64,000 nucleotides of DNA, taken from positions 154,059 to 218,058 of the forward strand of contig NZ_CALWFZ010000002.1 of NCBI RefSeq assembly GCF_944377805.1, read 5' to 3'. Position 1 is the stretch's first letter. The number at the start of each line of letters is the position of its first letter. Made by a program: the position numbers and the translations under genes. The notes beneath the pieces were generated by a model. It worked only from the letters and a program-made list of their open reading frames with translations. It made no database searches and was not told the origin of the DNA. This document shows, in pieces, positions 18,155-27,074 of the stretch. This DNA comes from an uncultured Mediterraneibacter sp. GTDB taxonomy: Bacteria; Bacillota; Clostridia; Lachnospirales; Lachnospiraceae.

Positions 18155-20359
18155 TTGATAAGGAAAACCAAATTACTGATATGTATGCTTTGCATGTCGA
18201 TGATCCTGACGGTCTTACCGGGCATGGAAAGTTACGCGGCAGGAGAGGGGGAGACATCGGCCGCGGCATCAGAACTTCAGGATGAAAACAGCCAGCGTCT
18301 CGAAGAGACTACCGCAATTGATGAGAACGGCAGTATCTATGAGATCAGCGGCGGCGAGGGTACGGTCGGAGGCGATGACACCGCCGAAAGTACAGACGCG
18401 GAAAATACGGAAACAGAAGAACAGACAGAGGCAAAAGACAGCGGAATTGCTCTTTTTTCGGCACGTTCTGCAAGTGCTGTCAGTTTACAGGTGGTTAATT
18501 TTAATACGAAGGGGAACGCTGTAACTTATTATAACGGACAGGAAGGTTATACAAACGGGGCTTATGGCGCTGACGCAGCTTATCTGGGGAAAGATTCCAG
18601 CGGCAATATCCGCTTTATGCTGGCGGGTGAGACCGGAACGGTAAAGGCGACAGATGTTGAGCTTGTAAACTATTCGTCCGTTGCGAATAACGTCAGCTAT
18701 TACACAGTTTCAGGTGGAAAACTGATTCATAAAGTCTCTCAGAATCTGACCAAAGCGCCGTCATCTTCAATTAATAACGGGCCGGCGCCGTCCTATCTGA
18801 GTGAAGGCGGAAAATATTACAGCTATGACGGGCATTATTTCTACACAGACTACAGTAAGATGCTCAGCGATTATCAGAATAACTCTGTGGGAAAATCCGC
18901 AGTAAACGCGGGAAATGCATTTTATAATTATTTCCAGTTCCTTGATATGAATGATTCTACCGGCTACAGCGGTGCTGAACTGGAGAATATTCTTCAGACT
19001 GCGATGAAAAATGCCGGGAAATCATCATCTTCTTCCAAACTGACGGGGACGGGCACGATTTTCGTAAAGTATCAGAATACATACAGTGTCAACGCCCTTC
19101 TGTCTCTGAGCATTGCTATTAATGAGAGCGCATGGGGAACGAGCTCGATTAGTGTAAATAAGAATAATATATTCGGGTTGAACGCAGTTGACAGTTCTCC
19201 TGGACAGAGCGCGAATTATTTTGCCAGCGTGGACGACTGTATCCGTGAGTTTATGTCACACTGGATGGCAAACGGATACTTAAAAGACGGAAACTGGAAG
19301 AACTATGGTGAATATCTGGGTAATAAAGACGGTGGCATTAACGTAAAATATGCGTCAGATCCTTACTGGGGAGAGAAAGCTGCCGCGTTGGCATGGAGCC
19401 TGGATACAGCCGGAGGTAACCGGGACTACCTGGGGACGGGTTCTGATGACGGTGCAAGCGGCGACACACCTTCCACAGATGAGGGTGTTACTCCGCCGAC
19501 AGCAGATAAACCAACGGGAAGCGACGAGCCGACTGTGGACAATGAGCCTGCGGGAAGCGACGAACCGACTGTGGACAATGAGCCTGCGGGAAGCGACGAG
19601 CCGACTGTGGACAATGAGCCTGCGGGAAGCGACGAACCGACTGTGGACAATGAGCCTGCGGGAAGCGACGAGCCGACTGTGGACAATGAGCCTGCGGGAA
19701 GCGACGAACCGACTGTGGACAATGAGTCTTCAGGAAGCAGCGAACCGACCGTGGACAATGAGCCGACAGGAAGCAGCGAGCCGGCGGTTGAACTTAAGCC
19801 GAGCGTGCAGGAGCAGGGTTCTCTTAACAACCCGACGGTAGAAGTGACACCTGTTAAATCATCGAGCAGAGAACTCACTGATTCGGACAGAGGGATCACG
19901 GTTTCCGGTCAGTTGTCTGGTGACGCTGTGTTAAGCGTTAAGACAGTTGAGCCAAATACGGAAGAATATACGAAATATGTCTCGGCGGATCCGGTAAAAG
20001 GCAAAGTGATCCTTGGAGTGTATGACATTACTTTGACAGGAACTGCGGAGGGCGAGATACAGCTGACCTTCCAGGTGAATTCGGAATTCAACGGCAAGAA
20101 TGTAATTATTCTTCATTATCTGGATGACGGCAGCTATGAGACGTATAAAGGTACTGTAAAGGACGGGCGTGTGACAATCAGCGTGAAAGGATTTTCCCCC
20201 TATGTGATCGCGCTGGATGAAGCTTCCTCAGACAGCAGTACGGCAAACAGAGCACCGCAGACCGGCGATACATCTGACTTTGGCATCTGGATTGCCATGA
20301 TGGGTGTTTCGGTGTCGATCGGACTGGCGGCAGTGTTAAAGAGAAGAGCTCTGAGATAG
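18155..20359 (+). CDS. Secreted, wall-anchored N-acetylglucosaminidase with 12-residue repeats
   Basis: A 734-residue exported protein. A signal peptide (residues 1 to about 29, KTKLLICMLCMSMILTVL, then a YAAG region) precedes an acidic linker and an unassigned region. A GH73-type glucosaminidase core follows at about 310-420 with the catalytic Glu 324 in NESAWGTS and NNIFGLNA. Residues 455-550 are eight copies of GSDEPTVDNEPA-like repeats, then comes a beta-rich domain. The tail APQTGD (700-705), a hydrophobic segment and KRRALR fit a sortase sorting signal with Ala in place of Leu. It probably trims peptidoglycan at the cell surface. No sortase is in the window. TTG start with AAGGAGG ten bases upstream. 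Confidence 0.82.
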   Translation: MIRKTKLLICMLCMSMILTVLPGMESYAAGEGETSAAASELQDENSQRLEETTAIDENGSIYEISGGEGTVGGDDTAESTDAENTETEEQTEAKDSGIALFSARSASAVSLQVVNFNTKGNAVTYYNGQEGYTNGAYGADAAYLGKDSSGNIRFMLAGETGTVKATDVELVNYSSVANNVSYYTVSGGKLIHKVSQNLTKAPSSSINNGPAPSYLSEGGKYYSYDGHYFYTDYSKMLSDYQNNSVGKSAVNAGNAFYNYFQFLDMNDSTGYSGAELENILQTAMKNAGKSSSSSKLTGTGTIFVKYQNTYSVNALLSLSIAINESAWGTSSISVNKNNIFGLNAVDSSPGQSANYFASVDDCIREFMSHWMANGYLKDGNWKNYGEYLGNKDGGINVKYASDPYWGEKAAALAWSLDTAGGNRDYLGTGSDDGASGDTPSTDEGVTPPTADKPTGSDEPTVDNEPAGSDEPTVDNEPAGSDEPTVDNEPAGSDEPTVDNEPAGSDEPTVDNEPAGSDEPTVDNESSGSSEPTVDNEPTGSSEPAVELKPSVQEQGSLNNPTVEVTPVKSSSRELTDSDRGITVSGQLSGDAVLSVKTVEPNTEEYTKYVSADPVKGKVILGVYDITLTGTAEGEIQLTFQVNSEFNGKNVIILHYLDDGSYETYKGTVKDGRVTISVKGFSPYVIALDEASSDSSTANRAPQTGDTSDFGIWIAMMGVSVSIGLAAVLKRRALR
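19517..19804 (+). repeat. 36-bp in-frame tandem repeat, eight units
   Basis: Units begin at 19517, 19553, 19589, 19625, 19661, 19697, 19733 and 19769. Units 1-5 are identical except for one base: the fourth codon alternates GAG, GAA, GAG, GAA, GAG. Unit 6 starts as GAA and ends in Ser-Ser. Units 7 and 8 are diverged. The strict alternation shows that the recent amplification copied a 72-bp double unit. The array keeps frame and encodes a Pro/Glu/Asp-rich spacer. Confidence 0.95.
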
Positions 20360-20406
20360 CTACAAGATAACAGATACATGATACAGATACATAATTAGAA
20401 AAACAG

Positions 20407-20480
20407 GAAAAGACCGGAACTGTGACTGGCAGGTACTGGGGAAAACCCGGATACCATCCAGACCGCAGGCCGGTCTTTTC
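20407..20480 (+). terminator. Terminator of the glucosaminidase gene
   Basis: GAAAAGACCGG (20407-20417) pairs with CCGGTCTTTTC (20470-20480) around a long, partly structured loop. The T-rich 3' arm abuts dispersed repeat copy B. Confidence 0.7.
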
Positions 20481-20482
20481 TT

Positions 20483-20568
20483 GTGACGGCGACAAGCCAG
20501 AGTCCGGGCTTGCCCGAGACCTTGAAGATCGCTTGCAATTCCGAAATGTGCCTTCCGGCGATAATTTT
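20483..20568 (+). repeat. Dispersed intergenic repeat, copy B
   Basis: Starts GTGACGGCGACAAGCC, continues with AGTCCGGGCTTGCCCGAGA and a right half GCTTGCAATTCCGAAATGTG, then CCGGCGATAATTTT. Compared with copies C and D it lacks about nine bases before CCGGCGAT. It lies between convergent genes, ending five bases short of the stop codon of the HAD gene on the minus strand. Confidence 0.75.
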
Positions 20569-20572
20569 ACTT

Positions 20573-21190
20573 CTACAGAATCTTAATAAGTTCAGAAAAG
20601 TTCTGAATGCGTACAGATGCATCAGGAACGCTGCCAAATCCATACTCAGCGAAAATGAAAGGAATATCAGCTCTCTTACAGGAATCGGCGTCTCCCTGTG
20701 TGTCCCCTACATATACGGGGGATGAAAGCCGGTTTTTCTCCATAAGCATTCGGATTGTATCACCTTTGCAAAGCCGGGTTTCCCCATAGCAGAGATGGTC
20801 CTTTATATAGGGGGCCAGCCCTGTGGTCTTCAGCATGATCTCGATATATCCACACTGGCAGTTGCTCACAATATAAAGAGGGTAGCGGAGTGAAAGCTCC
20901 TTGATCGTATCCGCCACGCCCTCATAGAGAGCGCCCGGATGATCTTCCAGATAGGCGTTCTCTGTCTCAAAGCACAGATCAAGAAGCCTCATACGGTCAT
21001 CTTCGGGCAGCATGGGGAATATCGCATCGGCGATTTCGGTCATTGTTTTGCCAAAGTGGCTGCTTAAAGATACAGGATCTAAGATCAGATCAAGGTCCGT
21101 GTTTTCCTGGATTGCTTTATTCCAGGACTTTGCCACTGATTCGGTGGAATCCCAGATTGTACCGTCAACATCAAAAATGATACTGTCCAT
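20573..21190 (-). CDS. HAD-superfamily phosphatase
   Basis: A 205-residue HAD hydrolase. Motif I is FDVDGTIWDS (residues 6-15). A small helical cap, motif II IVSNCQCG near 107, a motif III Lys near 142 and motif IV YVGDTQGDADSCKRA near 160 follow. The substrate is unknown. Only about 31% of residues could align by eye with the HAD at 8887, mainly in the motifs, so it is not a recent duplicate. It is divergent from polA, with about 110 bp of shared promoter region. Confidence 0.85.
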   Translation of the reverse strand: MDSIIFDVDGTIWDSTESVAKSWNKAIQENTDLDLILDPVSLSSHFGKTMTEIADAIFPMLPEDDRMRLLDLCFETENAYLEDHPGALYEGVADTIKELSLRYPLYIVSNCQCGYIEIMLKTTGLAPYIKDHLCYGETRLCKGDTIRMLMEKNRLSSPVYVGDTQGDADSCKRADIPFIFAEYGFGSVPDASVRIQNFSELIKIL

Positions 21191-21301
21191 TTTGTATTCT
21201 CCTTATGTGTAATATGTCATTTATAATACCACAAAAACAGCCTTTAAAAAAGATAATTTTTAGTGTATACTTTAGTAATGATTATTGGACGGAGGCAGTG
21301 A

Positions 21302-23920
21302 TTGGTGAGAGAAAAAATCGTATTAATCGACGGACACAGCATTTTGAACAGAGCTTTTTACGGCGTGCCTGATCTGACAAATTCAGAGGGGCTGCATACG
21401 AACGCGATCTATGGATTTTTAAATATTATGTTTAAGGTTCTGGATGAGGAGCAGCCGGAATATCTCACGGTTACATTTGATGTGCACGCGCCTACATTCC
21501 GGCATAAGATGTACGCGGATTATAAGGGGACGAGAAAGCCTATGGCCGAAGAGCTGCGCCAGCAGGTGCCGGTGCTCAAGGAAGTGCTTCAGGCGATGGA
21601 TATTGAGATCATAGAGAAAGAAGGGCTGGAAGCGGATGACCTGCTCGGCACCATTTCCCGAATGTGCGAGGAGAAGGGGATGGATGTATCGATTATCTCG
21701 GGAGACCGGGATACGCTGCAGCTTGCAACAGAACATGTCAAGATTCGCATACCCAAGACAAAGCAGGGCAGGACCGAGGTGGAAGACTACAACGCGCCTG
21801 AGGTTGTTGAGAGGTATGGAGTGACGCCCCGGGAGTTTATTGACGTGAAGGCGCTGATGGGAGATGCCTCGGATAATATACCAGGAGTTCCGGGGGTGGG
21901 AGAGAAGACGGCCACAAAGATTATACAGGAATATAAATGTATCGAGAACGCGTATGAGCATGTAGATGAGCTAAAGCCTCCCCGCGCCAGCAAGAACTTA
22001 AAGGAATACTGGGAGCAGGCTCAGATGAGCAAGACACTTGCGACGATTGACACTCACGCGCAGATTGATTTTGATCTGAATAAAGCCAGATACGGGAATC
22101 CGTATACAAGGGCGGCCCACGAGATGTTCCAGCGCCTTCAGTTTAAAAATATGCTCGGCAGATTTGACGTGGATGTTTCTGTGAATGCTGTGGAAGATGC
22201 GTTCCGGGAAGTGACAGATCCGGAAGAAATTAATGCGGTGTTCGCTGAAGCAGAAAAATCTTCCTGTGTGGGAGCGGCGTTTTCCAGAGATGAGGGGAAT
22301 GTGCTTCCCCTGTTTGCACATTCTTCCGGATATGGGAGGATCGCGCTTGCGTGGGGAAAGGACAAGATCGTGTCGATCCCGTGTGATATGGAGATGAATC
22401 TGGAGGAACTTTCACACCGTCTGTCTCATCTGGCGGGTACAGTTAAGTGCTTCTCCATGTGCGGCCTTAAGGAGTATCTCTCATTGCTTCCTGAGTCGAA
22501 AGCAGAGAACTGTTTTGACGTCATTGTGGCAGCGTACCTTCTTAACCCTCTGAAGAGCGATTATAATTACGAGGATGTGGCGAGGGAACAGCTGGGGATT
22601 CTGATTGACGAGAAAAAGGATGATGCGGCAAAAGCCTGCTATGAGGCGTATACTGCTTATGCCTCTGCGCCTCTTCTCAGTGAAAAACTGGAGCAGCAAG
22701 GAATGGACAGGCTGTTTTATGAGATTGAAATGCCCCTGTTGTTTACACTGTTTGATATGGAGCAGGCGGGAGTCAGGATAGAGGCAGAAGCACTGAAAGT
22801 CTACGGCGATCAGCTCGGAGAGAGGATTGCAGAGCTGGAACGTGAGATTTATGAAATGGCGGGAGAGGAGTTTAATATCAATTCCCCTAAACAACTGGGA
22901 GTGATTCTGTTCGAGAAACTTGGCATGCCTCATGCGAAAAAGACGAAGACGGGATATTCCACGGCGGCTGATGTGCTTGATAAACTGGCGCCGGAATATC
23001 CGGTTGTGGCAAAGATTCTGGAATACCGCCAGCTTGCGAAACTGAAATCAACTTATGCGGACGGTCTGGCCGCTTTTATCGGAGCGGACGGGCGCATCCA
23101 CGGGAAGTTCAACCAGACCGTGACGGCTACAGGGAGGCTCAGCAGTACAGAGCCGAACTTACAGAACATTCCGGTTCGGATGGAACTGGGTCGGCTGATT
23201 CGGAAGGTGTTTGTGCCAAAAGAAGGATATGTCTTTGTAGATGCTGACTATTCTCAGATTGAACTTAGAATACTGGCGCATTGTTCCGGTGACGAGCAGC
23301 TGATCCAGGCGTACAGAGAGGCGAAAGATATTCACAGAATGACGGCAGCTCAGGTGTTCCATACTCCTTTTGACGAGGTGACGGATCTCCAGCGGCGCAA
23401 TGCCAAAGCGGTAAATTTCGGGATTGTGTATGGAATCAGTTCCTTTGGTCTAAGCCAGGATCTGAGCATTACAAGAAAAGAAGCATCTGAGTATATTGAA
23501 CACTACTTTGAGACTTATCCGGGAGTTAAAAAGTTTCTGGATGATTCAGTTGCCCATGCCAGAGAGAAAGGATATGCCGTAACGCTTTTCGGCCGCAGGC
23601 GCCCGGTGCCGGAGCTGAAATCCAGCAATTTTATGCAGAGGAGTTTCGGGGAACGGGTGGCCATGAACGCTCCGATTCAGGGAACTGCCGCAGATATTAT
23701 CAAGATTGCGATGATTGGCGTAGGGGAAGAACTGAAGAAGAGAAACCTGAAGTCCAGGCTGATCCTTCAGGTGCACGATGAACTCCTGATTGAGGCCGAA
23801 GAGTCAGAAGTGGAGGAAGTGAAGTCCATTCTGAGAGATAAAATGGAGAATGCTGCCGGGCTTTCTGTGCCTCTGATCGCGGATATGCATACGGGAAAGA
23901 CATGGTATGAGGCGAAATAG
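21302..23920 (+). CDS. polA: DNA polymerase I
   Basis: An 872-residue repair and replication polymerase. Residues 1 to about 290 are the 5'-3' exonuclease (LIDGHSILNRAFYG, then EADDLLGTI, then GDASDNIPGVPG). The middle domain lacks the DxE, NxxxD and YxxxD residues of a 3'-5' proofreading exonuclease (VGAAFSRDEG stands at Exo I). The C-terminal polymerase has motif A DADYSQIELRILAH, the O-helix RRNAKAVNFGIVYG and motif C QVHDELLIE. GGAGG allows either TTG 21302 or GTG 21305 as start. coaE follows. Confidence 0.96.
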   Translation: MVREKIVLIDGHSILNRAFYGVPDLTNSEGLHTNAIYGFLNIMFKVLDEEQPEYLTVTFDVHAPTFRHKMYADYKGTRKPMAEELRQQVPVLKEVLQAMDIEIIEKEGLEADDLLGTISRMCEEKGMDVSIISGDRDTLQLATEHVKIRIPKTKQGRTEVEDYNAPEVVERYGVTPREFIDVKALMGDASDNIPGVPGVGEKTATKIIQEYKCIENAYEHVDELKPPRASKNLKEYWEQAQMSKTLATIDTHAQIDFDLNKARYGNPYTRAAHEMFQRLQFKNMLGRFDVDVSVNAVEDAFREVTDPEEINAVFAEAEKSSCVGAAFSRDEGNVLPLFAHSSGYGRIALAWGKDKIVSIPCDMEMNLEELSHRLSHLAGTVKCFSMCGLKEYLSLLPESKAENCFDVIVAAYLLNPLKSDYNYEDVAREQLGILIDEKKDDAAKACYEAYTAYASAPLLSEKLEQQGMDRLFYEIEMPLLFTLFDMEQAGVRIEAEALKVYGDQLGERIAELEREIYEMAGEEFNINSPKQLGVILFEKLGMPHAKKTKTGYSTAADVLDKLAPEYPVVAKILEYRQLAKLKSTYADGLAAFIGADGRIHGKFNQTVTATGRLSSTEPNLQNIPVRMELGRLIRKVFVPKEGYVFVDADYSQIELRILAHCSGDEQLIQAYREAKDIHRMTAAQVFHTPFDEVTDLQRRNAKAVNFGIVYGISSFGLSQDLSITRKEASEYIEHYFETYPGVKKFLDDSVAHAREKGYAVTLFGRRRPVPELKSSNFMQRSFGERVAMNAPIQGTAADIIKIAMIGVGEELKKRNLKSRLILQVHDELLIEAEESEVEEVKSILRDKMENAAGLSVPLIADMHTGKTWYEAK

Positions 23921-23947
23921 CGAAGTGCGGAAAGGATGGCATTATAT

Positions 23948-24532
23948 ATGAAAGTCCTGGGAATTACAGGGGGCGTGGGTTCCGGAAAGAGCGAAATCCT
24001 GAAATATCTTAAAAGTGCGTACGGCGCCCGGATCTGCCAGATGGATGAAAAGGCAAGGGAGCTTCAGAAAAAGGGGACGGACTGCTTTAAAAAGATCGTC
24101 ATGGCGTTCGGCCCTTCTGTCGTAGCTGCGGACGGGGAACTGGACCGGCGCAGGCTGGGAGAAATTGTATTTCAGGACAGGGAAAAACTGGCCGTGCTAA
24201 ACGGGATTGTTCATCCGGAGGTGATCCGCTGTGTAAACTTTGAGATTGAACAGAAGAGAAAAGAGAATATTTCCCTCTATGTGGTGGAGGCGGCGCTGCT
24301 TCCGGATGTGGGAAAACAGTTGTGTGACGAACTATGGTACATTTATGCGGAAGAGCATATTCGCCGGAGCCGTCTGAAAGCTTCCCGGGGATATACAGAT
24401 GAACAGATCAGCAGAATGATCGCGTCGCAGCCCGGCGAAGAAGACTTCCGGGCGGTCAGCAGCGCGGTGATTGACAACAGCGGTTCGTTTGAAGATACAA
24501 AAAGACAAATAGGAGAGAGATTAAAATTATGA
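23948..24532 (+). CDS. coaE: Dephospho-CoA kinase
   Basis: A 194-residue P-loop kinase for the last step of CoA synthesis. GGVGSGKS is at residues 8-15. The CoA-binding region (MDEKARELQKKG) and the lid with conserved Arg (RRSRLKASRGYT) are present. An earlier ATG at 23936 directly abuts the AAAGG. ATG 23948 gives the family-typical MKVLGITGG and a workable spacing of 12, so it is preferred. It is 27 bp after polA, and its stop overlaps the next ATG (ATGA). Confidence 0.93.
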   Translation: MKVLGITGGVGSGKSEILKYLKSAYGARICQMDEKARELQKKGTDCFKKIVMAFGPSVVAADGELDRRRLGEIVFQDREKLAVLNGIVHPEVIRCVNFEIEQKRKENISLYVVEAALLPDVGKQLCDELWYIYAEEHIRRSRLKASRGYTDEQISRMIASQPGEEDFRAVSSAVIDNSGSFEDTKRQIGERLKL

Positions 24533-25326
24533 GAATGTGCAGCATAGCGAGCGGCAGCAGTGGAAACTGTATCTATGTGGGAAGTGATGACACACATCTT
24601 ATCATTGATACGGGAATCAGTAAAAAACGAATCGAAGAAGGATTGAAAGAACTGGAAATTAAAGGGGATGAACTGAACGGGATCCTGATTACCCATGAAC
24701 ATTCAGACCATATTCAGGGGCTGGGAGTATTCAGCAGAAAGTATGAGATCCCGATCTATGCTACCCCCGGCACGATTGAAGGAATTTTAAGTTATTCGGG
24801 TCTGGGCCGTATGCCGGAAGGCCTGCTTAGACCGATTTGTACTGACACTCCTTTTGTGCTTGGCGATGTAACGGTGAATCCTTTTGCCATATCCCATGAT
24901 GCGAACGAGCCCTCGGGCTACCGGCTGGAGTGCGGCGGAAAAGCCGTTGCCGTGGCTACTGATCTGGGAAAATATGACGATTATACAGTGAAACATCTGA
25001 CGAACCTTGACGCAGTGCTTTTAGAGGCAAATCACGACATACATATGCTGGAAGTAGGAGGGTATCCCTACTATTTAAAACAGCGTATTCTCGGCGATAA
25101 GGGGCACCTGTCAAATGAATTGTCAGGGCGTTTGCTTTGTGATATACTACATGATAATCTGAAACATATCATGCTCGGGCATCTGAGCAGAGAAAATAAC
25201 TATGCCAGGCTTGCATATGAGACGGTGAAACTGGAAGTGACGCTTGCCGATAACAATTACCGGGGGGATGACCTTGATATGTTTGTGGCAAACAGGGATA
25301 CTGTTTCAGATATTATTACGGTCTGA
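24529..25326 (+). CDS. walJ: Metallo-beta-lactamase-fold hydrolase, YycJ/WalJ type
   Basis: A 265-residue MBL-fold protein. It starts with CSIASGSSGNC and has the metal motif THEHSDH (residues 55-61), a later His in SHDANEPSGY, the Asp in TDLG and a final GHLS. This pattern is typical of YycJ/WalJ, a 5'-3' double-strand exonuclease linked in other Firmicutes to DNA repair and the WalKR region. Here it is coupled to polA-coaE, not to walKR. The DNase role is by family, and the symbol is tentative. Confidence 0.82.
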   Translation: MRMCSIASGSSGNCIYVGSDDTHLIIDTGISKKRIEEGLKELEIKGDELNGILITHEHSDHIQGLGVFSRKYEIPIYATPGTIEGILSYSGLGRMPEGLLRPICTDTPFVLGDVTVNPFAISHDANEPSGYRLECGGKAVAVATDLGKYDDYTVKHLTNLDAVLLEANHDIHMLEVGGYPYYLKQRILGDKGHLSNELSGRLLCDILHDNLKHIMLGHLSRENNYARLAYETVKLEVTLADNNYRGDDLDMFVANRDTVSDIITV

Positions 25327-25345
25327 TCGAGGAGGAACTATAATT

Positions 25346-25618
25346 ATGAAGAAATGCATTGTCACAGTACTGGGAAAAGATACCGTGGGAATTGTCGCGA
25401 AAGTATGTACCTATCTTGCGGAGAATAAAATCAATATTCTTGACATTTCCCAGACGATTGTCCAGGGATATTTTAACATGATGGTGATCGCCGATGTGAA
25501 TGGCCTGGAGAAAGATTTCACCGTTCTCTGCGATGAGATGGAAAAACTGGGTCAGGAGATCGGCGTAAGTATTCACTGCCAGCGAGAAGATATATTTGAG
25601 AAAATGCACAGATTATAA
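25346..25618 (+). CDS. ACT-domain protein, UPF0237 type
   Basis: A 90-residue protein made of one ACT domain (CIVTVLGKDTVGIVAKV at residues 4-20, then ILDISQTI) with a basic tail. The ATG at 25346 follows GGAGG with correct spacing; the open frame upstream is only overlap with the previous gene. ACT domains bind small ligands such as amino acids. It is a family of unknown ligand that is regularly paired with the UPF0210 gene that follows 45 bp downstream. Confidence 0.88.
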   Translation: MKKCIVTVLGKDTVGIVAKVCTYLAENKINILDISQTIVQGYFNMMVIADVNGLEKDFTVLCDEMEKLGQEIGVSIHCQREDIFEKMHRL

Positions 25619-25663
25619 CGGCGCCGAAAAATATCCAGATAGAAGATTGCGAGGACAAACACT

Positions 25664-27028
25664 ATGATCAACATGTACGAAGTGTCAGAGACAAATAAAA
25701 TGATTGAGCATGAGAACCTGGATGTGAGGACGATCACACTTGGGATCAGCCTTCTGGACTGTGTGGACTCTGACCTGGCTGAGTTAAACCGTAAAATATA
25801 TGATAAGATAACAGAAACCGCGAAAGATCTTGTCTCTGCGGGGCAGGACATTGAGAAGGAGTTCGGTATACCAATTGTAAATAAGAGGATTTCTGTCACT
25901 CCGATTGCTCTTGTGGGCGCTGCGGCATGCAAAACCCCGGAAGATTTTGTTGAGATTGCAAGAACTCTGGATCGTGCGGCACAGACCGTGGGCGTCAATT
26001 TTATCGGGGGATATTCCGCCCTTGTATCGAAAGGAATGACAAAAAGCGATGAAAATCTGATCCGCTCGATTCCTCAGGCTCTGTCCGTGACAGAACGGAT
26101 CTGCAGTTCTGTGAATGTGGGATCCACAAAGACAGGCATCAACATGGACGCAGTGCGCTTAAGCGGGGAGGTTGTAAAGGCCGCGGCCGAGGCTACAAAA
26201 GAGAGAGATTCCCTGGGCTGTGCGAAACTGGTGATCTTCTGTAACGCTCCGGATGACAACCCGTTTATGGCCGGCGCGTTCCTCGGCGTCACAGAAGCAG
26301 ATGCGGTGATCAATGTGGGAGTCAGCGGACCCGGCGTGGTGAAAAAAGCGCTGGAGAAAGTGCGCGGAAAGGGCTTTGAGGAACTGTGTGAGACGATCAA
26401 AAAGACAGCTTTCAAAGTAACCCGGGTAGGCCAGCTTGTGGCTGGAGAGGCGTCAAAGCGACTCGGAATTCCTTTTGGAATCGTGGATCTTTCTCTTGCC
26501 CCGACTCCGGCTGTCGGAGACAGTGTGGCTGAGATTCTGGAGGAGATCGGCCTGGAACGTGTTGGCGCGCCTGGAACAACGGCGGCACTGGCTCTTCTCA
26601 ATGACCAGGTGAAAAAAGGCGGTGTAATGGCGTCCTCCTATGTGGGGGGATTGAGCGGCGCATTTATTCCGGTCAGTGAAGATCAGGGGATGATCGATGC
26701 GGTTCACGCGGGATCTCTCACTCTTGAGAAGCTGGAAGCCATGACCTGCGTGTGTTCTGTAGGACTGGATATGATCGCGGTACCGGGAAAGACTTCTGCG
26801 GCAACGATTGCCGGTATCATTGCGGATGAGATGGCGATCGGTATGGTCAATCAGAAGACGACGGCAGTCCGTCTCATACCTGTCATTGGAAAAGATGTGG
26901 GAGATACCGCTCAGTTTGGCGGGCTTCTCGGATATGCGCCGATCATGCCGGTCAATGAGTTCGGATGTGAAGCATTCATCAGCAGGCGGGGAAGGATACC
27001 GGCGCCGATTCACAGTTTTAAAAACTAG
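25664..27028 (+). CDS. UPF0210/DUF711 family protein, PFL-like
   Basis: A 454-residue cytoplasmic protein with long conserved stretches: [12 protein letters not shown] near residue 23, [10 protein letters not shown] near 112, [18 protein letters not shown] near 147, VGVSGPGVV near 223 and [18 protein letters not shown] near 369. This matches UPF0210, whose fold resembles pyruvate formate-lyase-type barrels. Its function is not known. No Gly-radical loop (RVxGY) is visible. The ACT partner directly upstream suggests ligand-controlled activity. Confidence 0.88.
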   Translation: MINMYEVSETNKMIEHENLDVRTITLGISLLDCVDSDLAELNRKIYDKITETAKDLVSAGQDIEKEFGIPIVNKRISVTPIALVGAAACKTPEDFVEIARTLDRAAQTVGVNFIGGYSALVSKGMTKSDENLIRSIPQALSVTERICSSVNVGSTKTGINMDAVRLSGEVVKAAAEATKERDSLGCAKLVIFCNAPDDNPFMAGAFLGVTEADAVINVGVSGPGVVKKALEKVRGKGFEELCETIKKTAFKVTRVGQLVAGEASKRLGIPFGIVDLSLAPTPAVGDSVAEILEEIGLERVGAPGTTAALALLNDQVKKGGVMASSYVGGLSGAFIPVSEDQGMIDAVHAGSLTLEKLEAMTCVCSVGLDMIAVPGKTSAATIAGIIADEMAIGMVNQKTTAVRLIPVIGKDVGDTAQFGGLLGYAPIMPVNEFGCEAFISRRGRIPAPIHSFKN

Positions 27029-27074
27029 AGTTTGAACCCGGGATTTTGATTCGATTAGAACAAGGAGAACAGAT

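Noticed and set aside
19517-19804. CRISPR array
   Set aside because: Units are contiguous with no unique spacers and lie inside a coding sequence.
19350-19899. Open frames on both strands across the 36-bp repeats
   Set aside because: The repeat length is a multiple of three and happens to lack stops in other frames. The GH73 frame has the signal peptide, domain and sorting signal.
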